Assembly: GCF_900107415.1 (NCBI RefSeq)
Contig: NZ_FNPX01000004.1
Span: 212,644 to 276,643, forward strand
Source of the DNA: Jannaschia faecimaris
Lineage (GTDB): Bacteria > Pseudomonadota > Alphaproteobacteria > Rhodobacterales > Rhodobacteraceae
DNA length: 64,000 nucleotides
Direction of reading: 5' to 3'
In this document: piece after piece, positions 26,770-35,497 of the stretch
Position numbering within the stretch: position 1 is the stretch's first letter
How the letters are laid out: each line of letters begins with the position of its first letter
Position numbers and translations under genes: made by a program
Notes under the pieces: generated by a model
Told to the model about the DNA's origin: nothing
The model's database searches: none
Seen by the model: only the letters and a program-made list of their open reading frames with translations

Positions 26770-27543
26770 GTGAAGCCGGAAGACCGCCGCCACGACATCA
26801 TCGAATTGCTTGTCGACGTCGGCTCGGCGACATTGGAAGACTTGGCGCAGCGGTTCGGCGTGTCGCGCATGACGGTCCACCGGGATCTGGACGAGCTGGA
26901 GGAGGAGGGTCTTCTGCGCAAGGTGCGCGGCGGGGCCACGATCGAGGCGTCCGGACAGTTCGAGAGCGACTTTCGATATCGCGCGCGCCTCGCCACCGAT
27001 GAGAAGCGTCTTATCGCCGAACGCGCGGCAATGTTCCTGACCCCCGGAACCAGCATTATCATTGACGACGGCTCCACGTCGCAGATGCTGATGCCCCATT
27101 TATTAGACAAGCGGCCGCTGACGGTAATCACCAACAATCAGGCAGTAATCGAAACGGCGGCACAGGTTTCTGGAATCGATCTGATCGCGCTTGGGGGAAC
27201 TTATTCACGAAAGTTCAATGGGTTCTTCGGTGTTCTCACGTTGCAGGCGCTGTCGAACCTGCGGGTCGACATGGCGTTCCTGTCGACCTCGGCCATCCAG
27301 GGCACCAGCGCGTTTCACCAGGATCAGGAGGTACTGGAGGTCAAGCGCCGCATGATCTCGTCTGCGGCGCGAAAATACCTGATGGTCGATCATCGCAAGT
27401 TCGGGCGGCCCGCTTTGCACTACATGACCGACCTGGATGTCTTCGACGGGATCGTCACCACGCGTGACCTTGATCCGCGAACGGCGTCCGATCTGCGTGC
27501 GCAGGGCGTCGAAGTGCATTTCCCCGAGGAGAGCGAGACATGA
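26770..27543 (+). CDS. eryR: DeoR/GlpR-family regulator of the tpiB-rpiB operon
   Basis: The 257-residue DeoR-family repressor has an N-terminal winged helix (RRHDIIELLVDVGSATLEDLAQRFGVSRMTVHRDLDELEEEGLLRKVRGGA) and a DeoRC sugar-phosphate-sensing domain. That domain shows FLTPGTSIIIDDGSTS, LTVITNNQAVIE and ALGGTY. It starts with GTG at 26770 and overlaps tpiB by 4 nt (ATGA). In rhizobia the erythritol locus contains an eryR-tpiB-rpiB operon in the same order, which supports the name. The ligand is probably a tetrulose or pentulose phosphate. The effector and operator are inferred. Confidence 0.85.
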   Translation: MKPEDRRHDIIELLVDVGSATLEDLAQRFGVSRMTVHRDLDELEEEGLLRKVRGGATIEASGQFESDFRYRARLATDEKRLIAERAAMFLTPGTSIIIDDGSTSQMLMPHLLDKRPLTVITNNQAVIETAAQVSGIDLIALGGTYSRKFNGFFGVLTLQALSNLRVDMAFLSTSAIQGTSAFHQDQEVLEVKRRMISSAARKYLMVDHRKFGRPALHYMTDLDVFDGIVTTRDLDPRTASDLRAQGVEVHFPEESET

Positions 27544-28304
27544 CAAGCAATCCTAAGGCCTGGATCGGGACCAGTTGGAAAATGAACAAGACACTGGGCG
27601 AGGCGATTGGCTTTGCCGGTGGCCTCAAGGCGGCAGTTGCCCCCGATGGGGCGCAGCGTTTCGTAATTCCACCGTTCACCGCAGTTCGGCAGGTCAAGGT
27701 CGCGCTGGCCGGGACGGACGTGCTGGTGGGCGCGCAGAACATGCATTGGGACGATGCGGGGGCCTGGACGGGCGAAATTTCCCCGATGATGCTTACGGAC
27801 TGTGGGCTGGATATCGTCGAGCTGGGCCATTCCGAGCGTCGCGCGCATTTCGGCGAAACCGACGAGACCGTGGGCCGCAAGGTGCAGGCGGCTGTGCGTC
27901 ATGGGCTGACCCCGCTGATCTGCATCGGGGAAAGCGGTGCCGACAAGGACGCGGGGCGCGCCGCCGAAGTGCTCTCGGGCCAGGTGCGAACGGCCTTGGC
28001 GCGACTATCGGAAGACCAGAAGGCGGCCCCGATCCTGCTTGCGTATGAGCCGGTCTGGGCCATCGGCACCGGTGGCACGCCCGCAACGCCAGATTATGCC
28101 GACGCGCGTCAGGCCGAAATCGCCGCCGTTGCGACGAAGATGCTGGGGCGAAAAATACCCTGCCTCTATGGCGGCAGCGTGAACCCCGAAAATTGTACCG
28201 ATCTGATCCAATGCCCGCATATCGACGGGCTGTTCATCGGGCGTTCGGCCTGGGACGTCGGAGGATACCTCGACATCCTGGACCGCTGCGCCGACCACAT
28301 CTGA
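27540..28304 (+). CDS. eryH: Triosephosphate isomerase paralogue, L-erythrulose-1-phosphate isomerase type
   Basis: The 254-residue TIM barrel has the triosephosphate isomerase catalytic set: Lys in SWKMNK, His in ELGHSERR, Glu in AYEPVWAIGTG, and the GGSVNPEN phosphate loop. The usual AGNWKMN is GTSWKMN here, so the active-site asparagine is replaced by serine. That difference is typical of the erythritol-specific paralogue (EryH/TpiB) acting on L-erythrulose-1-phosphate. Position between eryR and rpiB supports this assignment over housekeeping TpiA. Substrate specificity is inferred from context and this residue. Confidence 0.87.
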   Translation: MTSNPKAWIGTSWKMNKTLGEAIGFAGGLKAAVAPDGAQRFVIPPFTAVRQVKVALAGTDVLVGAQNMHWDDAGAWTGEISPMMLTDCGLDIVELGHSERRAHFGETDETVGRKVQAAVRHGLTPLICIGESGADKDAGRAAEVLSGQVRTALARLSEDQKAAPILLAYEPVWAIGTGGTPATPDYADARQAEIAAVATKMLGRKIPCLYGGSVNPENCTDLIQCPHIDGLFIGRSAWDVGGYLDILDRCADHI

Positions 28305-28316
28305 GAGGAGACCAAG

Positions 28317-28772
28317 ATGAAAATCGCGATCGCCGGCGACAGTGCCGGAAAACCTCTGGCTGACGCATTGGTCGACCATCTGGGTAAAACCTATGACGTG
28401 ACGGACCTCAGCTCGCCCCCGGACGGCACGTCGGAGTATTATGCCAACCTCGCCGACCGGGTCTGCCAGCAAATCCTCGACGGTACCTTCGATCGCGCGC
28501 TTCTGTTTTGCGGCACCGGGATCGGAGTATGCCTATCGGCCAACAAGGTGCCGGGCATTCGCGCGGCACAGGCCCACGACACCTATTCCGCGGGCAAGGC
28601 GGCGACATCCAACAATGCGCAGGTTATCACTATGGGCGCGCGCGTGGTTGGGGCGGAACTGGCGAAGGAAATCGCCGAGGCCTTCCTGACACGCTCCTTC
28701 GACAGCAACGGTCCAAGCGCGGGCAATGTGGCGGCCATCGACGCGCTGGACGGGAAGTACGCCGCCACCTGA
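28317..28772 (+). CDS. eryI: RpiB-family isomerase, D-erythrulose-4-phosphate isomerase type
   Basis: The 151-residue RpiB/LacAB-family sugar-phosphate isomerase has the fold start [18 protein letters not shown], the catalytic cysteine loop [43 protein letters not shown] and a conserved C-terminal helix. In the revised Brucella erythritol pathway EryI converts D-erythrulose-4-phosphate to D-erythrose-4-phosphate, which then enters the pentose phosphate pool. It starts 12 nt after eryH with GAGAGGAG upstream. A terminator-like hairpin follows 21 nt after the stop. Confidence 0.88.
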   Translation: MKIAIAGDSAGKPLADALVDHLGKTYDVTDLSSPPDGTSEYYANLADRVCQQILDGTFDRALLFCGTGIGVCLSANKVPGIRAAQAHDTYSAGKAATSNNAQVITMGARVVGAELAKEIAEAFLTRSFDSNGPSAGNVAAIDALDGKYAAT

Positions 28773-28793
28773 TCCCACCGCTTGACGATTTGC

Positions 28794-28827
28794 GGCCCGG
28801 CCTTCACAGGGGCTGGGCCATTTTCTT
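28794..28827 (+). terminator. Terminator or attenuator between eryI and ribH2
   Basis: GGCCCGGCC (28794-28802) pairs with GGCTGGGCC (28811-28819; one G-T wobble) around an eight-base loop. ATTTTCTT follows. It ends 25 nt before the ribH2 GTG, so it can partly or conditionally separate ribH2 from the eryRHI operon. Confidence 0.65.
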
Positions 28828-28852
28828 GAGCCCAACGCCGGAGCCCGCTGCC

Positions 28853-29287
28853 GTGACCGACCTGACCATCGCCTTCATTCGCGCCCGCTGGCACGCAGAT
28901 ATCGTGGACCGCGCGCACGAGGGGTTCATGGCCGCCATGGCCGAGAGCGGACGCGACGTTGCGGTGAAGGTTTACGATGTTCCGGGGGCCTTCGAGATGC
29001 CCCTGCTGGCCAAACGACTGGGCGAGACGGGCCGGTTTGACGCGATCGTCGGGGCCGCTTTGGTCGTGGACGGTGGGATCTACCGGCACGACTTCGTGGC
29101 GCAGGCGGTCGTGACAGGCCTTATGGATGCGCAGATGACAACGGGCGTGCCGACCTTCTCGGTCAGCCTGACGCCGCACCAGTTTCAGGAAACGGCCTCG
29201 CACGAGGCCTTTTTTGGCGCGCATTTTGTTGGCAAGGGGCGGGAGGCTGCGGCGGCCGTTCTCGCCATCGCGGACCTCGAACTCTAG
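28853..29287 (+). CDS. ribH2: 6,7-dimethyl-8-ribityllumazine synthase, type II (RibH2)
   Basis: RibH condenses 5-amino-6-ribitylaminouracil with the four-carbon 3,4-dihydroxy-2-butanone-4-phosphate to make the riboflavin precursor. The 144-residue product matches the Brucella RibH2 type: IAFIRARWHADIVDRAHEGF, VYDVPGAFEMPLLAKRL, IVGAALVVDGGIYRHDFVAQAVV (catalytic His in the YRHDF loop) and FFGAHFVGKGREAA. It starts with GTG at 28853. Its stop overlaps the convergent FAD-dehydrogenase stop within CTAG. I recall RibH2 being linked to the erythritol locus in Brucella, so this linkage is probably meaningful. No other rib genes are nearby. Confidence 0.9.
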   Translation: MTDLTIAFIRARWHADIVDRAHEGFMAAMAESGRDVAVKVYDVPGAFEMPLLAKRLGETGRFDAIVGAALVVDGGIYRHDFVAQAVVTGLMDAQMTTGVPTFSVSLTPHQFQETASHEAFFGAHFVGKGREAAAAVLAIADLEL

Positions 29288-30939
29288 AGGCGCATGAGAT
29301 TTCGGTCGCGCAGCACCTGTTCCGCCCCGGCGGTCTGACCCGCCGTCTCACCGGCGTCCCAGCCGAGCACTGCGCCGACAATACCGGCGATTGTTTCAAT
29401 GTCGTCGGACGTCAGCCGCCCTGTGACCGCAAGCGTGGTCCGGCGTAGCAGGACATCCTCAAGCGCGGTGACCGCTTCGTTCCGGGCAATCCATTCGATC
29501 TCGGCGGTTGTTGTATCCGGGTCTCCGATCAGCGGCGTTGCCGGGCCGAGTGCCTCGTATTCGGCAATAGCCTCGGCCGTCGACCCGTAGCGATCCAGCA
29601 GAACCCGGCAGCGGTCAGGCGTCAGATCGGTGGAATGTGCCATGTTCGCGACCCATGCGTCGGCCTCAGGGCCCTTGGGGCAGTCGCGCCCGCCGCCGAT
29701 CGGCAGCGCGCGGGTCGAGATGCGGCGTGGGCGGTCCAGCCTTTGCAGGATATCGTCGGCCACCTCCTCGGCGAAACCCCGGAATGTGGTCCACTTGCCG
29801 CCCACCAGCGACAGGATCGGGAAGGGCCGGCTGGGGTCGCCATCAATTACCGGCACGGAATGATCGCGGGAAATCAGGCCCGCCGCCGTGCCGTCGGACC
29901 GGGGCAGGGGGCGGATGCCGGAATAGGCATAGACGATCTGATCGCGGTCGAACGTCAGGCCGGGCAACAGGGCGCGCAGGCTGTCCAGGAAATAGCCGAT
30001 TTCGGCATCTTCGCAGCGCACGTCGTCGGGATCGTCGGCCTTGATGTCGGTTGACCCGACCAGCGCGCGGCCAAGGTAGTCGAACACCAGACAGATGCGC
30101 CCGTCGTCGGCCTCGAAATAGATCATCCGTCCGTCGAGTTCCCTGATCAACGCGGGGTGATCCAGCAGGATATGGCTGCCCTTGGTGCCGCCGATGAACT
30201 GCGACGGGGTGCCCAACGTGGCGTTCACCCGGTCGATCCAGGGCCCGGCGGCGTTCACGGTTATCCGCGGACGGATGTGGTGCGCGGTGCCCGTGTGGTC
30301 AGTCATGTGCAAGACGCCGCCCTCTTGCCCGACCAGCGTGGTGGCGTTCAGGGCGACCGCCTCGGGGTTGGCGCGCAGCCCGTCAGCCACCAGTTCCCAC
30401 ACCAGCCGTTCGGGGGCCGTGACGGTCGCGTCGTAATAGGTGCCGGCGGCCACGATGCGTGGGGTGAGCGATGGCAGCTTGCGCAGGGCTTCGGCCCGTT
30501 TCCACAGGCGATGGTTGGGCATGACACGGGTTTTGCGGCTGTAGAAGTCGTACATCATCAGGCCCAGCTTTATGATGATCGCGCCGCGCGACCTTGGCGC
30601 GCGGGTCGATCCCACAAGCGTACGCAACGCGGCCCCGACCCCCTTGGTCCAGCTAAAGATGGGAACTACGGTAGGCAGCGGATGCACCAGGTGCGGCGCG
30701 TTGCGCAGCAGTAGGTTCCGCTCCTGCGTGGATTGCGCGACCAGGCTGAATTCGCCGGTTTCAAGATACTTGATGCCCCCGTGGATCAACCGGCTTGGTG
30801 CGGCGGAGGTGCCGGAGCCATAGTCAGTCTTCTCGACCAAAAGGGTCTTTATCCCCTGTTCGCACAGATCGCGGAACAGGCCCGCGCCGTTGATGCCACC
30901 GCCCAGAATGACGACGTCGACGTCCTGCGGTTGGGTCAT
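29284..30939 (-). CDS. FAD-dependent glycerol-3-phosphate dehydrogenase-like polyol-phosphate dehydrogenase (second copy)
   Basis: The 551-residue flavoprotein is of the GlpD/EryB family. The FAD Rossmann motif is VVILGGGINGAGLFRDL. Further signatures are TSAAPSRLIHGGIKYLE, TVNAAGPWIDRVN, ALVGSTDIKADDP and SLVGGKWTTFRGFAEE, plus a C-terminal DAO_C domain with LEDVLLRRTTLAV. Start at 30939 (MTQPQDVDV) overlaps the upstream kinase stop by ATGA. Longer frames to 31146 are rejected. It likely oxidises the phosphorylated polyol produced by the adjacent FGGY kinase and passes electrons to quinone. It is clearly different in sequence from the EryB at 40629, suggesting a different substrate. Confidence 0.88.
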   Translation of the reverse strand: MTQPQDVDVVILGGGINGAGLFRDLCEQGIKTLLVEKTDYGSGTSAAPSRLIHGGIKYLETGEFSLVAQSTQERNLLLRNAPHLVHPLPTVVPIFSWTKGVGAALRTLVGSTRAPRSRGAIIIKLGLMMYDFYSRKTRVMPNHRLWKRAEALRKLPSLTPRIVAAGTYYDATVTAPERLVWELVADGLRANPEAVALNATTLVGQEGGVLHMTDHTGTAHHIRPRITVNAAGPWIDRVNATLGTPSQFIGGTKGSHILLDHPALIRELDGRMIYFEADDGRICLVFDYLGRALVGSTDIKADDPDDVRCEDAEIGYFLDSLRALLPGLTFDRDQIVYAYSGIRPLPRSDGTAAGLISRDHSVPVIDGDPSRPFPILSLVGGKWTTFRGFAEEVADDILQRLDRPRRISTRALPIGGGRDCPKGPEADAWVANMAHSTDLTPDRCRVLLDRYGSTAEAIAEYEALGPATPLIGDPDTTTAEIEWIARNEAVTALEDVLLRRTTLAVTGRLTSDDIETIAGIVGAVLGWDAGETAGQTAGAEQVLRDRNLMRL

Positions 30940-32438
30940 GGTGCGGCCCCCAACCTTTGCAGGTCGGGCCAGATGGGGGCGAGGGCATCGGCGACCCCGC
31001 AAAAGGTGGCGTAGCGGTATTCGTTGCGCGCGACACGGGACGGATCCGGTTCGAACGCGCGCGAAAGGGCAGGGAGGTCGCGCGGGTCGTCGAAGGGCGT
31101 GGACCACAGGCCGGCCCCGGAGCCTGCGCAGAGTGCTGCGCCCCATGCAGCTGCTTCACCCGTTGCGCTGACCACAACGCGAAGGCCGGTGACATCGGCC
31201 ATCAACTGCGCAAACCGTGGATTGCGAGATACGCCCCCGGTCAGGCGCATCAGGTCGAACGGACCGACGCCGCGCAGGGCATCAATGTGGTGGCGGTGTG
31301 TGAAGGCGATACCCTCCAGCACGGCGCGAAGAACGTCGGAGCGGTCGTGCCAGCCTTGTAAGCCGGTCAGCGACCCGCTGGCCCCCGCCCCGAACGGCGA
31401 CCCAAAGAGATAGGGATGGAACAGGACAGACGACGGGCGGTCAAGCGCGCGGGAGAGGTCTTTGGCCAGCCGGTCATGCAGCCCCGGTGATGGCTCCCCC
31501 TGACAGAACGTCCCGATGAACCAGTCGTAGTTCGTGGTTGAGGTTGGCGAGATGGACATGGCGTTCCACTGGCCCGCGCGGATGCCGTTGCGACAAAACC
31601 AGGCCGCGCCACGTGTTGGTGCGTCGGTGACCATTTCATTGATGGAGTAGGTGCCCGCGACGACATCGACGGCTCCCGCGCGCTGCCCTCCGATGCCGAG
31701 GCCGCTGGCTGTGACGTCATGCAACCCGGCCATGACCGGAGTGCCCGCGACAAGCCCGGTGCGCGCGGCCGCCGCCTTGGTCACATGTCCCACAAAGGCG
31801 TCGGAATCGGCCATGGCGGGCAGGGCGTGCGTCAACTCGGCAAGGCCATAAAGCGCCAGCGCGGCCTGCGTATAGTTCTGGGTTTCTACGTCGGTGAACG
31901 CCGTGCTGGCTTCGGTCCTATCCGTGCCAATCGTTCCGGTCAGGCAGGTGCGCAGCCAGTCCTTGCACGACAGCACATGGCCGATGGCGGCAAAGCGGTC
32001 CGGGTCGGTGTCCCGGATATGGGCCAGGATTGCCGAGGGTGCGCTGGCATGGGGCACCTGACCTGTCAGGTCGAGGGCGTCGTGGAACAGGCCGTCTGCC
32101 TGCCACCGGTCCACGACGCCCTGTGCCCGACTGTCGAGCGACAGGATGCCAGGACCGAGCGGTTGCGCGCTCCGGTCCAGCAGGTATAGCCCGTCGCCAT
32201 GTGCCGTGGCCGCGATGCCGATGACGTCTGAGGCGGGACGACCGCAGGCATCCAGCGCCTCGGCAATCGCGTCGCAGGTGGCGGACCACAGGCCCACCAT
32301 GTCCCGTTCGACATGGTGAGCTTCCGGGATCGACTGGGGCAACCGGCGGCGCGCCACGGCCACCTCCTGCCCGGTCTCGTCAAAGAGGACGGCCTTTGTG
32401 ACCGTCAACCCACTGTCGATACCAAGAAGCAGTGGCAT
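30936..32438 (-). CDS. FGGY-family carbohydrate kinase (polyol or ketose kinase, substrate unknown)
   Basis: The 500-residue FGGY kinase shows phosphate-1 motif LLGIDSGLTVTKAVLFDETG, GIAATAHGDGLYLLD, LSCKDWLRTCLTGTIGTD, ASTAFTDVETQNY, VMAGLHDVTASGLGIGG with the catalytic Asp, VAGTYSINE and RLTGGVSRNPRFAQLMADV. It is divergent from EryA at 39059. It sits between a DeoR regulator and a FAD dehydrogenase in one operon with the sugar ABC transporter. The likely sequence is therefore uptake, phosphorylation and oxidation of a polyol such as a threitol or pentitol. An erythritol or L-xylulose kinase role cannot be excluded. Confidence 0.85.
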   Translation of the reverse strand: MPLLLGIDSGLTVTKAVLFDETGQEVAVARRRLPQSIPEAHHVERDMVGLWSATCDAIAEALDACGRPASDVIGIAATAHGDGLYLLDRSAQPLGPGILSLDSRAQGVVDRWQADGLFHDALDLTGQVPHASAPSAILAHIRDTDPDRFAAIGHVLSCKDWLRTCLTGTIGTDRTEASTAFTDVETQNYTQAALALYGLAELTHALPAMADSDAFVGHVTKAAAARTGLVAGTPVMAGLHDVTASGLGIGGQRAGAVDVVAGTYSINEMVTDAPTRGAAWFCRNGIRAGQWNAMSISPTSTTNYDWFIGTFCQGEPSPGLHDRLAKDLSRALDRPSSVLFHPYLFGSPFGAGASGSLTGLQGWHDRSDVLRAVLEGIAFTHRHHIDALRGVGPFDLMRLTGGVSRNPRFAQLMADVTGLRVVVSATGEAAAWGAALCAGSGAGLWSTPFDDPRDLPALSRAFEPDPSRVARNEYRYATFCGVADALAPIWPDLQRLGAAP

Positions 32439-32450
32439 GCGCGCCTCCGA

Positions 32451-33293
32451 TCAGATCAGGCTGGGGGCGACGATGACATTGATCCCCTTGTCGCGCATCC
32501 GCGCTACCTCGGCGGTGGGCGTGGCCTCGTCGGTGATGACTGCGTCGAAATCGGACAGGGCCCGCATTGCGTAGAGGGCTCGACGACCGAACTTCGTGTG
32601 ATCCGCCAGCAGGATGCGCTTTCCTGCTGCGTCGAACATGGCACGCTTGGTTTCGACCATCTCAGGCGATTGGTGAAAGGCCGTATCGTCAGTGACGGCA
32701 GCCATCGACATGAACAGCGTGTCAGCGCGCAACCGGCCAACTTCGTTCGTGGTCATGCGGCCCATGAAGGCGTTGCACCACGCGTGAAATTGCCCGCCCA
32801 GCCCCAGAATGGTGATGTCGCGCACCCTCTTGAGCTCATTCATCATTAGCAAGGAGTTCGTGATGACCGTCAGGGGCGTCTTCTGCGCCAGCAGGGGGGT
32901 CATCTGCATCACGGAGGTGGAATCGTCGAGAAATATCGAGTGCCCCGGTTCCACGAACCGCATCGCCGCGGTTGCGATGGCCGCTTTTTCGTTGGCCTGA
33001 TGCACCTTGCGATAGCTATCGCTCGCCTCAACCAGGGAGGTGGGGGCGGTGGTCACTATTCCGCGCGATTTGCGCAGGACGCCGCGGTCGACCAGGTCGT
33101 CCAGATCCCGGTGTGCTGTCATCAGGCTGATGCCGAAACGATCGACAAGATCCTCGATCCGCATGGAGCCTTCGGACATGACCACTTCCGCGATCTCCTG
33201 CCGACGGATTAGCTGACGGGCCTGACGGCTGTCGCTGGGCACCTTCTCGGACAGTAGGGCTGTCAGGGCGGCTGGTTCGGGGGTGTCATTCAT
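32451..33293 (-). CDS. DeoR-family transcriptional regulator
   Basis: The 280-residue DeoR-type repressor has an unusually long N-terminal lead of ~28 residues. A winged helix follows (RRQEIAEVVMSEGSMRIEDLVDRFGISLMTAHRDLDDLVDRGVLRKSRG), then a DeoRC effector domain (FVEPGHSIFLDDSTSVMQ, LTVITNSLLMMNEL, LGLGGQF, VETKRAMFDAAGKRILLADHTKFGRRAL). It lies inside the operon between the periplasmic binding protein and the kinase, 12 nt from the kinase. It probably represses its own operon until a phosphorylated intermediate binds. It is distinct from EryR and EryD, giving three regulators in the island. Confidence 0.87.
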   Translation of the reverse strand: MNDTPEPAALTALLSEKVPSDSRQARQLIRRQEIAEVVMSEGSMRIEDLVDRFGISLMTAHRDLDDLVDRGVLRKSRGIVTTAPTSLVEASDSYRKVHQANEKAAIATAAMRFVEPGHSIFLDDSTSVMQMTPLLAQKTPLTVITNSLLMMNELKRVRDITILGLGGQFHAWCNAFMGRMTTNEVGRLRADTLFMSMAAVTDDTAFHQSPEMVETKRAMFDAAGKRILLADHTKFGRRALYAMRALSDFDAVITDEATPTAEVARMRDKGINVIVAPSLI

Positions 33294-33320
33294 CAGGGCG
33301 GCATCCGGACGGTCTGGTGT

Positions 33321-33347
33321 GGATCGGGCACAAGGCGCGCCCGATCC
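33321..33347 (-). repeat. Stable hairpin between the binding-protein gene and the DeoR gene
   Basis: GGATCGGGC and GCCCGATCC form a perfect 9-bp stem with a nine-base loop, 20 nt after the binding-protein stop. A second stem, CTGGGC/GCCCAG (33358-33375), spans that stop codon. Such structures usually protect upstream binding-protein mRNA and reduce read-through into downstream operon genes. Confidence 0.55.
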
Positions 33348-33366
33348 GATATCGCGTCTGGGCGAC

Positions 33367-34320
33367 TTAGCCCAGAACGAAGGGCGCTGAGTAGTCGCCC
33401 ACGTTGTCCGGCGTGATCAGCAGGCAGTCGAACAGCTGCTTCTCGGTATCGACCATCGGCGTGCCGTTCTGGATGTAGTGATCGGCTTGTTGTACCGCCG
33501 CGGCCGAGAAGACGGCGACCGGCTGAAGCACGGTGTAGGCCATCTCGCCGGCCTTGATCGCATCAACCGCGTCAGGTGATCCGTCGAAGCCGCCGACGAT
33601 CGTACCTTCCAGCTTGCCCGCCTCTTTCAGCGCAGCAATGGCACCCAGGGCCATTTCGTCGTTGCCCGAGATGACGGCGTCGATCACGGGCTGTGCCTGA
33701 ATGATCGACTGCATCTTGGTGTAGCCTTGGGTGCGGTCCCAGTTCGCCACTTCCTCGGCTACCTTCTCCAGATCCGGGTACTGCGACAGGACGGTCTCGT
33801 AACCGTTGGAGCGGGTGGCGGCGTTGTTGTCGGCGGGGTTGCCAAAGAACTCCACGTACTTGGCGGTGTCGCCGACCGCTTCGACCCAGGCCTGCGCGCC
33901 AAGGGCGGCCCCTTGGGCGTTATTCGACACCAGCTGGCCGATGGCGAGACCTGCCTGGTTGATCTCGGCGTTGACCAGGAACACGGGGATGCCCGCGTCC
34001 ACGGCCTTCTGGATCGCGCCGACCGAGCCATCGGCGTTCGCCGGGTCAAGGATGATCGCCTTGGACTGGTTGGTGATCGCGGTGTCGATCAGGCGACTTT
34101 CGGTGTTGGTGTCACCCTTGTGGTCGGAGACGTTGGCCGTATAGCCCAGCTCTTCGGCGGTGGCCTTGGCGACCTGGCCTTCGGTGAACCAGTAGGGGTT
34201 GGACGGGTCGGTCACGATGATCGAGATCAGGCCCTTGTCCTGTGCGAGTGCGGGCGTGCCGAGCGCGGCCGTCGCGGCCAATGCGGTGCCCATCCGAAGC
34301 GTCTGTCTTCTGGTAAACAT
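33367..34320 (-). CDS. Periplasmic sugar/polyol-binding protein of ABC transporter
   Basis: The 317-residue RbsB-type binding protein has a signal with a twin arginine (MFTRRQTLRMGTALAATAALGTPALA, cleavage before QDK), so Tat or Sec export is possible. The mature part has the periplasmic-binding fold: ISIIVTDPSNPYWFTEGQVAKA, AIILDPANADGSVGAIQKAVDAGIPVFLVNAEI, AVISGNDEMALGAIAALKEAG and IVGGFDGSPDAVDAI. It corresponds to EryG of the Brucella erythritol transporter by position and family. It lies downstream of permease and ATPase genes in the same operon. Erythritol or another short polyol is the inferred ligand. Confidence 0.88.
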   Translation of the reverse strand: MFTRRQTLRMGTALAATAALGTPALAQDKGLISIIVTDPSNPYWFTEGQVAKATAEELGYTANVSDHKGDTNTESRLIDTAITNQSKAIILDPANADGSVGAIQKAVDAGIPVFLVNAEINQAGLAIGQLVSNNAQGAALGAQAWVEAVGDTAKYVEFFGNPADNNAATRSNGYETVLSQYPDLEKVAEEVANWDRTQGYTKMQSIIQAQPVIDAVISGNDEMALGAIAALKEAGKLEGTIVGGFDGSPDAVDAIKAGEMAYTVLQPVAVFSAAAVQQADHYIQNGTPMVDTEKQLFDCLLITPDNVGDYSAPFVLG

Positions 34321-34372
34321 TTTGGTCTCTCCCTTTTGGTTGTCATGCCGGTTGCCCGACGGTTTTCTGCGC

Positions 34373-35461
34373 TCAGGCCTTGGTGGCCTTGGGCGTAGAC
34401 TTGGTCGGGGCGGGGGCTTTGCGCCGCCCCGAATATTGAACGGAATTCAGCAGCACGGCGAGGACGATGACTCCGCCGGTGAATACGGTTTGCCAATAGG
34501 ACGACACCCCGATGATCACGAGGCCGTCGGACAGAAAGCCGATCACGAAGGCCCCCAGCAGCGTGCCGCGCACACCGCCGCGCCCGCCGGTCAGGGCCGC
34601 GCCGCCGATGACGACTGCCGCAATGGCCGTCAACTCGTACGTGGTACCTGCGGTGGGGCCGGCGGATGTCAGCTGCGACGACAGGACGAGGCCCGCGATG
34701 GCCGCGCAGACGCCGGACAGGACATAGACGATGACGGTAACATACTTGACCGGTACGCCCGATAATTCCGCGGCGCGCGCATTGCCCCCCGTGGAATAGA
34801 TCCAGCGACCAAGCGCCGAACGATTCAGCATCAGCGACGCGACGATGGCCACCGCGATCATGACCCAGACTGATACGGGCACGGTGAACAAACGGTTGAA
34901 CCCCAGCCATTCAAACCCCGTGTTGCCTAGGGCCTCGTCGCCCGCCAGATCGTTCAGCGTCAAACCGTTCGTCAGCAGCAGCGCCACGCCCCGCGCAACG
35001 TAGAGCAGGCCCAGCGTCGCAACGAAGGCGGGTACCTTGAAGTAGGCGATCAGCACACCGTTGATCAGGCCCACGAAGGCTCCGACAAGGCAGGTCAGGA
35101 TAACCACGACCCAGACCGGCGGGTAGACAATGATGCCAAACCATTCCAGCGGGATGCCCTGCATCATGAAGCCCGCGCAAACCCCGGCCAGCGCCAGCGT
35201 CGAGCCGACGGACAAGTCGATGCCCCCCGTCAGAATCACCAGCATCATGCCGATACCGAGAAGTCCGAAGATGGCCACGTGGCTGGACATGATCAGGAAG
35301 TTGCCCTTGGACAGATAGACCGGGGACAGGATCGAGAAGACCACGATAATCGCGATCAGGGCGAAGAACGCCCGACCTTCAAGAAGGACTTTCACGAGAC
35401 TGAAATCCCCGCCGAACGGTCCGGCCTTGGGGGCGGCGGTATCGCTGGTGCTGTCGGTCAT
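34373..35461 (-). CDS. Sugar/polyol ABC transporter permease (RbsC-like)
   Basis: The 362-residue integral membrane protein has about ten hydrophobic segments and the BPD_transp_2 signatures (GIGMMLVILTGGIDLSVGSTLALAG; AYFKVPAFVATLGLLYVARGVALLLT; LGRWIYSTGGNARAAELSGV; GAALTGGRGGVRGTLLGAFVIGFLSDGL). It forms the transmembrane channel of the island's importer, equivalent to EryF. It has cytoplasmic tails rich in Ala/Pro/Lys at the C-terminus. It is encoded 36 nt downstream of the ATPase and 52 nt upstream of the binding protein. Confidence 0.92.
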   Translation of the reverse strand: MTDSTSDTAAPKAGPFGGDFSLVKVLLEGRAFFALIAIIVVFSILSPVYLSKGNFLIMSSHVAIFGLLGIGMMLVILTGGIDLSVGSTLALAGVCAGFMMQGIPLEWFGIIVYPPVWVVVILTCLVGAFVGLINGVLIAYFKVPAFVATLGLLYVARGVALLLTNGLTLNDLAGDEALGNTGFEWLGFNRLFTVPVSVWVMIAVAIVASLMLNRSALGRWIYSTGGNARAAELSGVPVKYVTVIVYVLSGVCAAIAGLVLSSQLTSAGPTAGTTYELTAIAAVVIGGAALTGGRGGVRGTLLGAFVIGFLSDGLVIIGVSSYWQTVFTGGVIVLAVLLNSVQYSGRRKAPAPTKSTPKATKA

Positions 35462-35497
35462 TTCACGGTCCTGATGTTCGAGAGCATGGGGTTCATG

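Noticed and set aside
28508..28852. N-terminal extension of ribH2
   Set aside because: It overlaps eryI out of frame and crosses the hairpin; RibH2 homology starts at the GTG at 28853.
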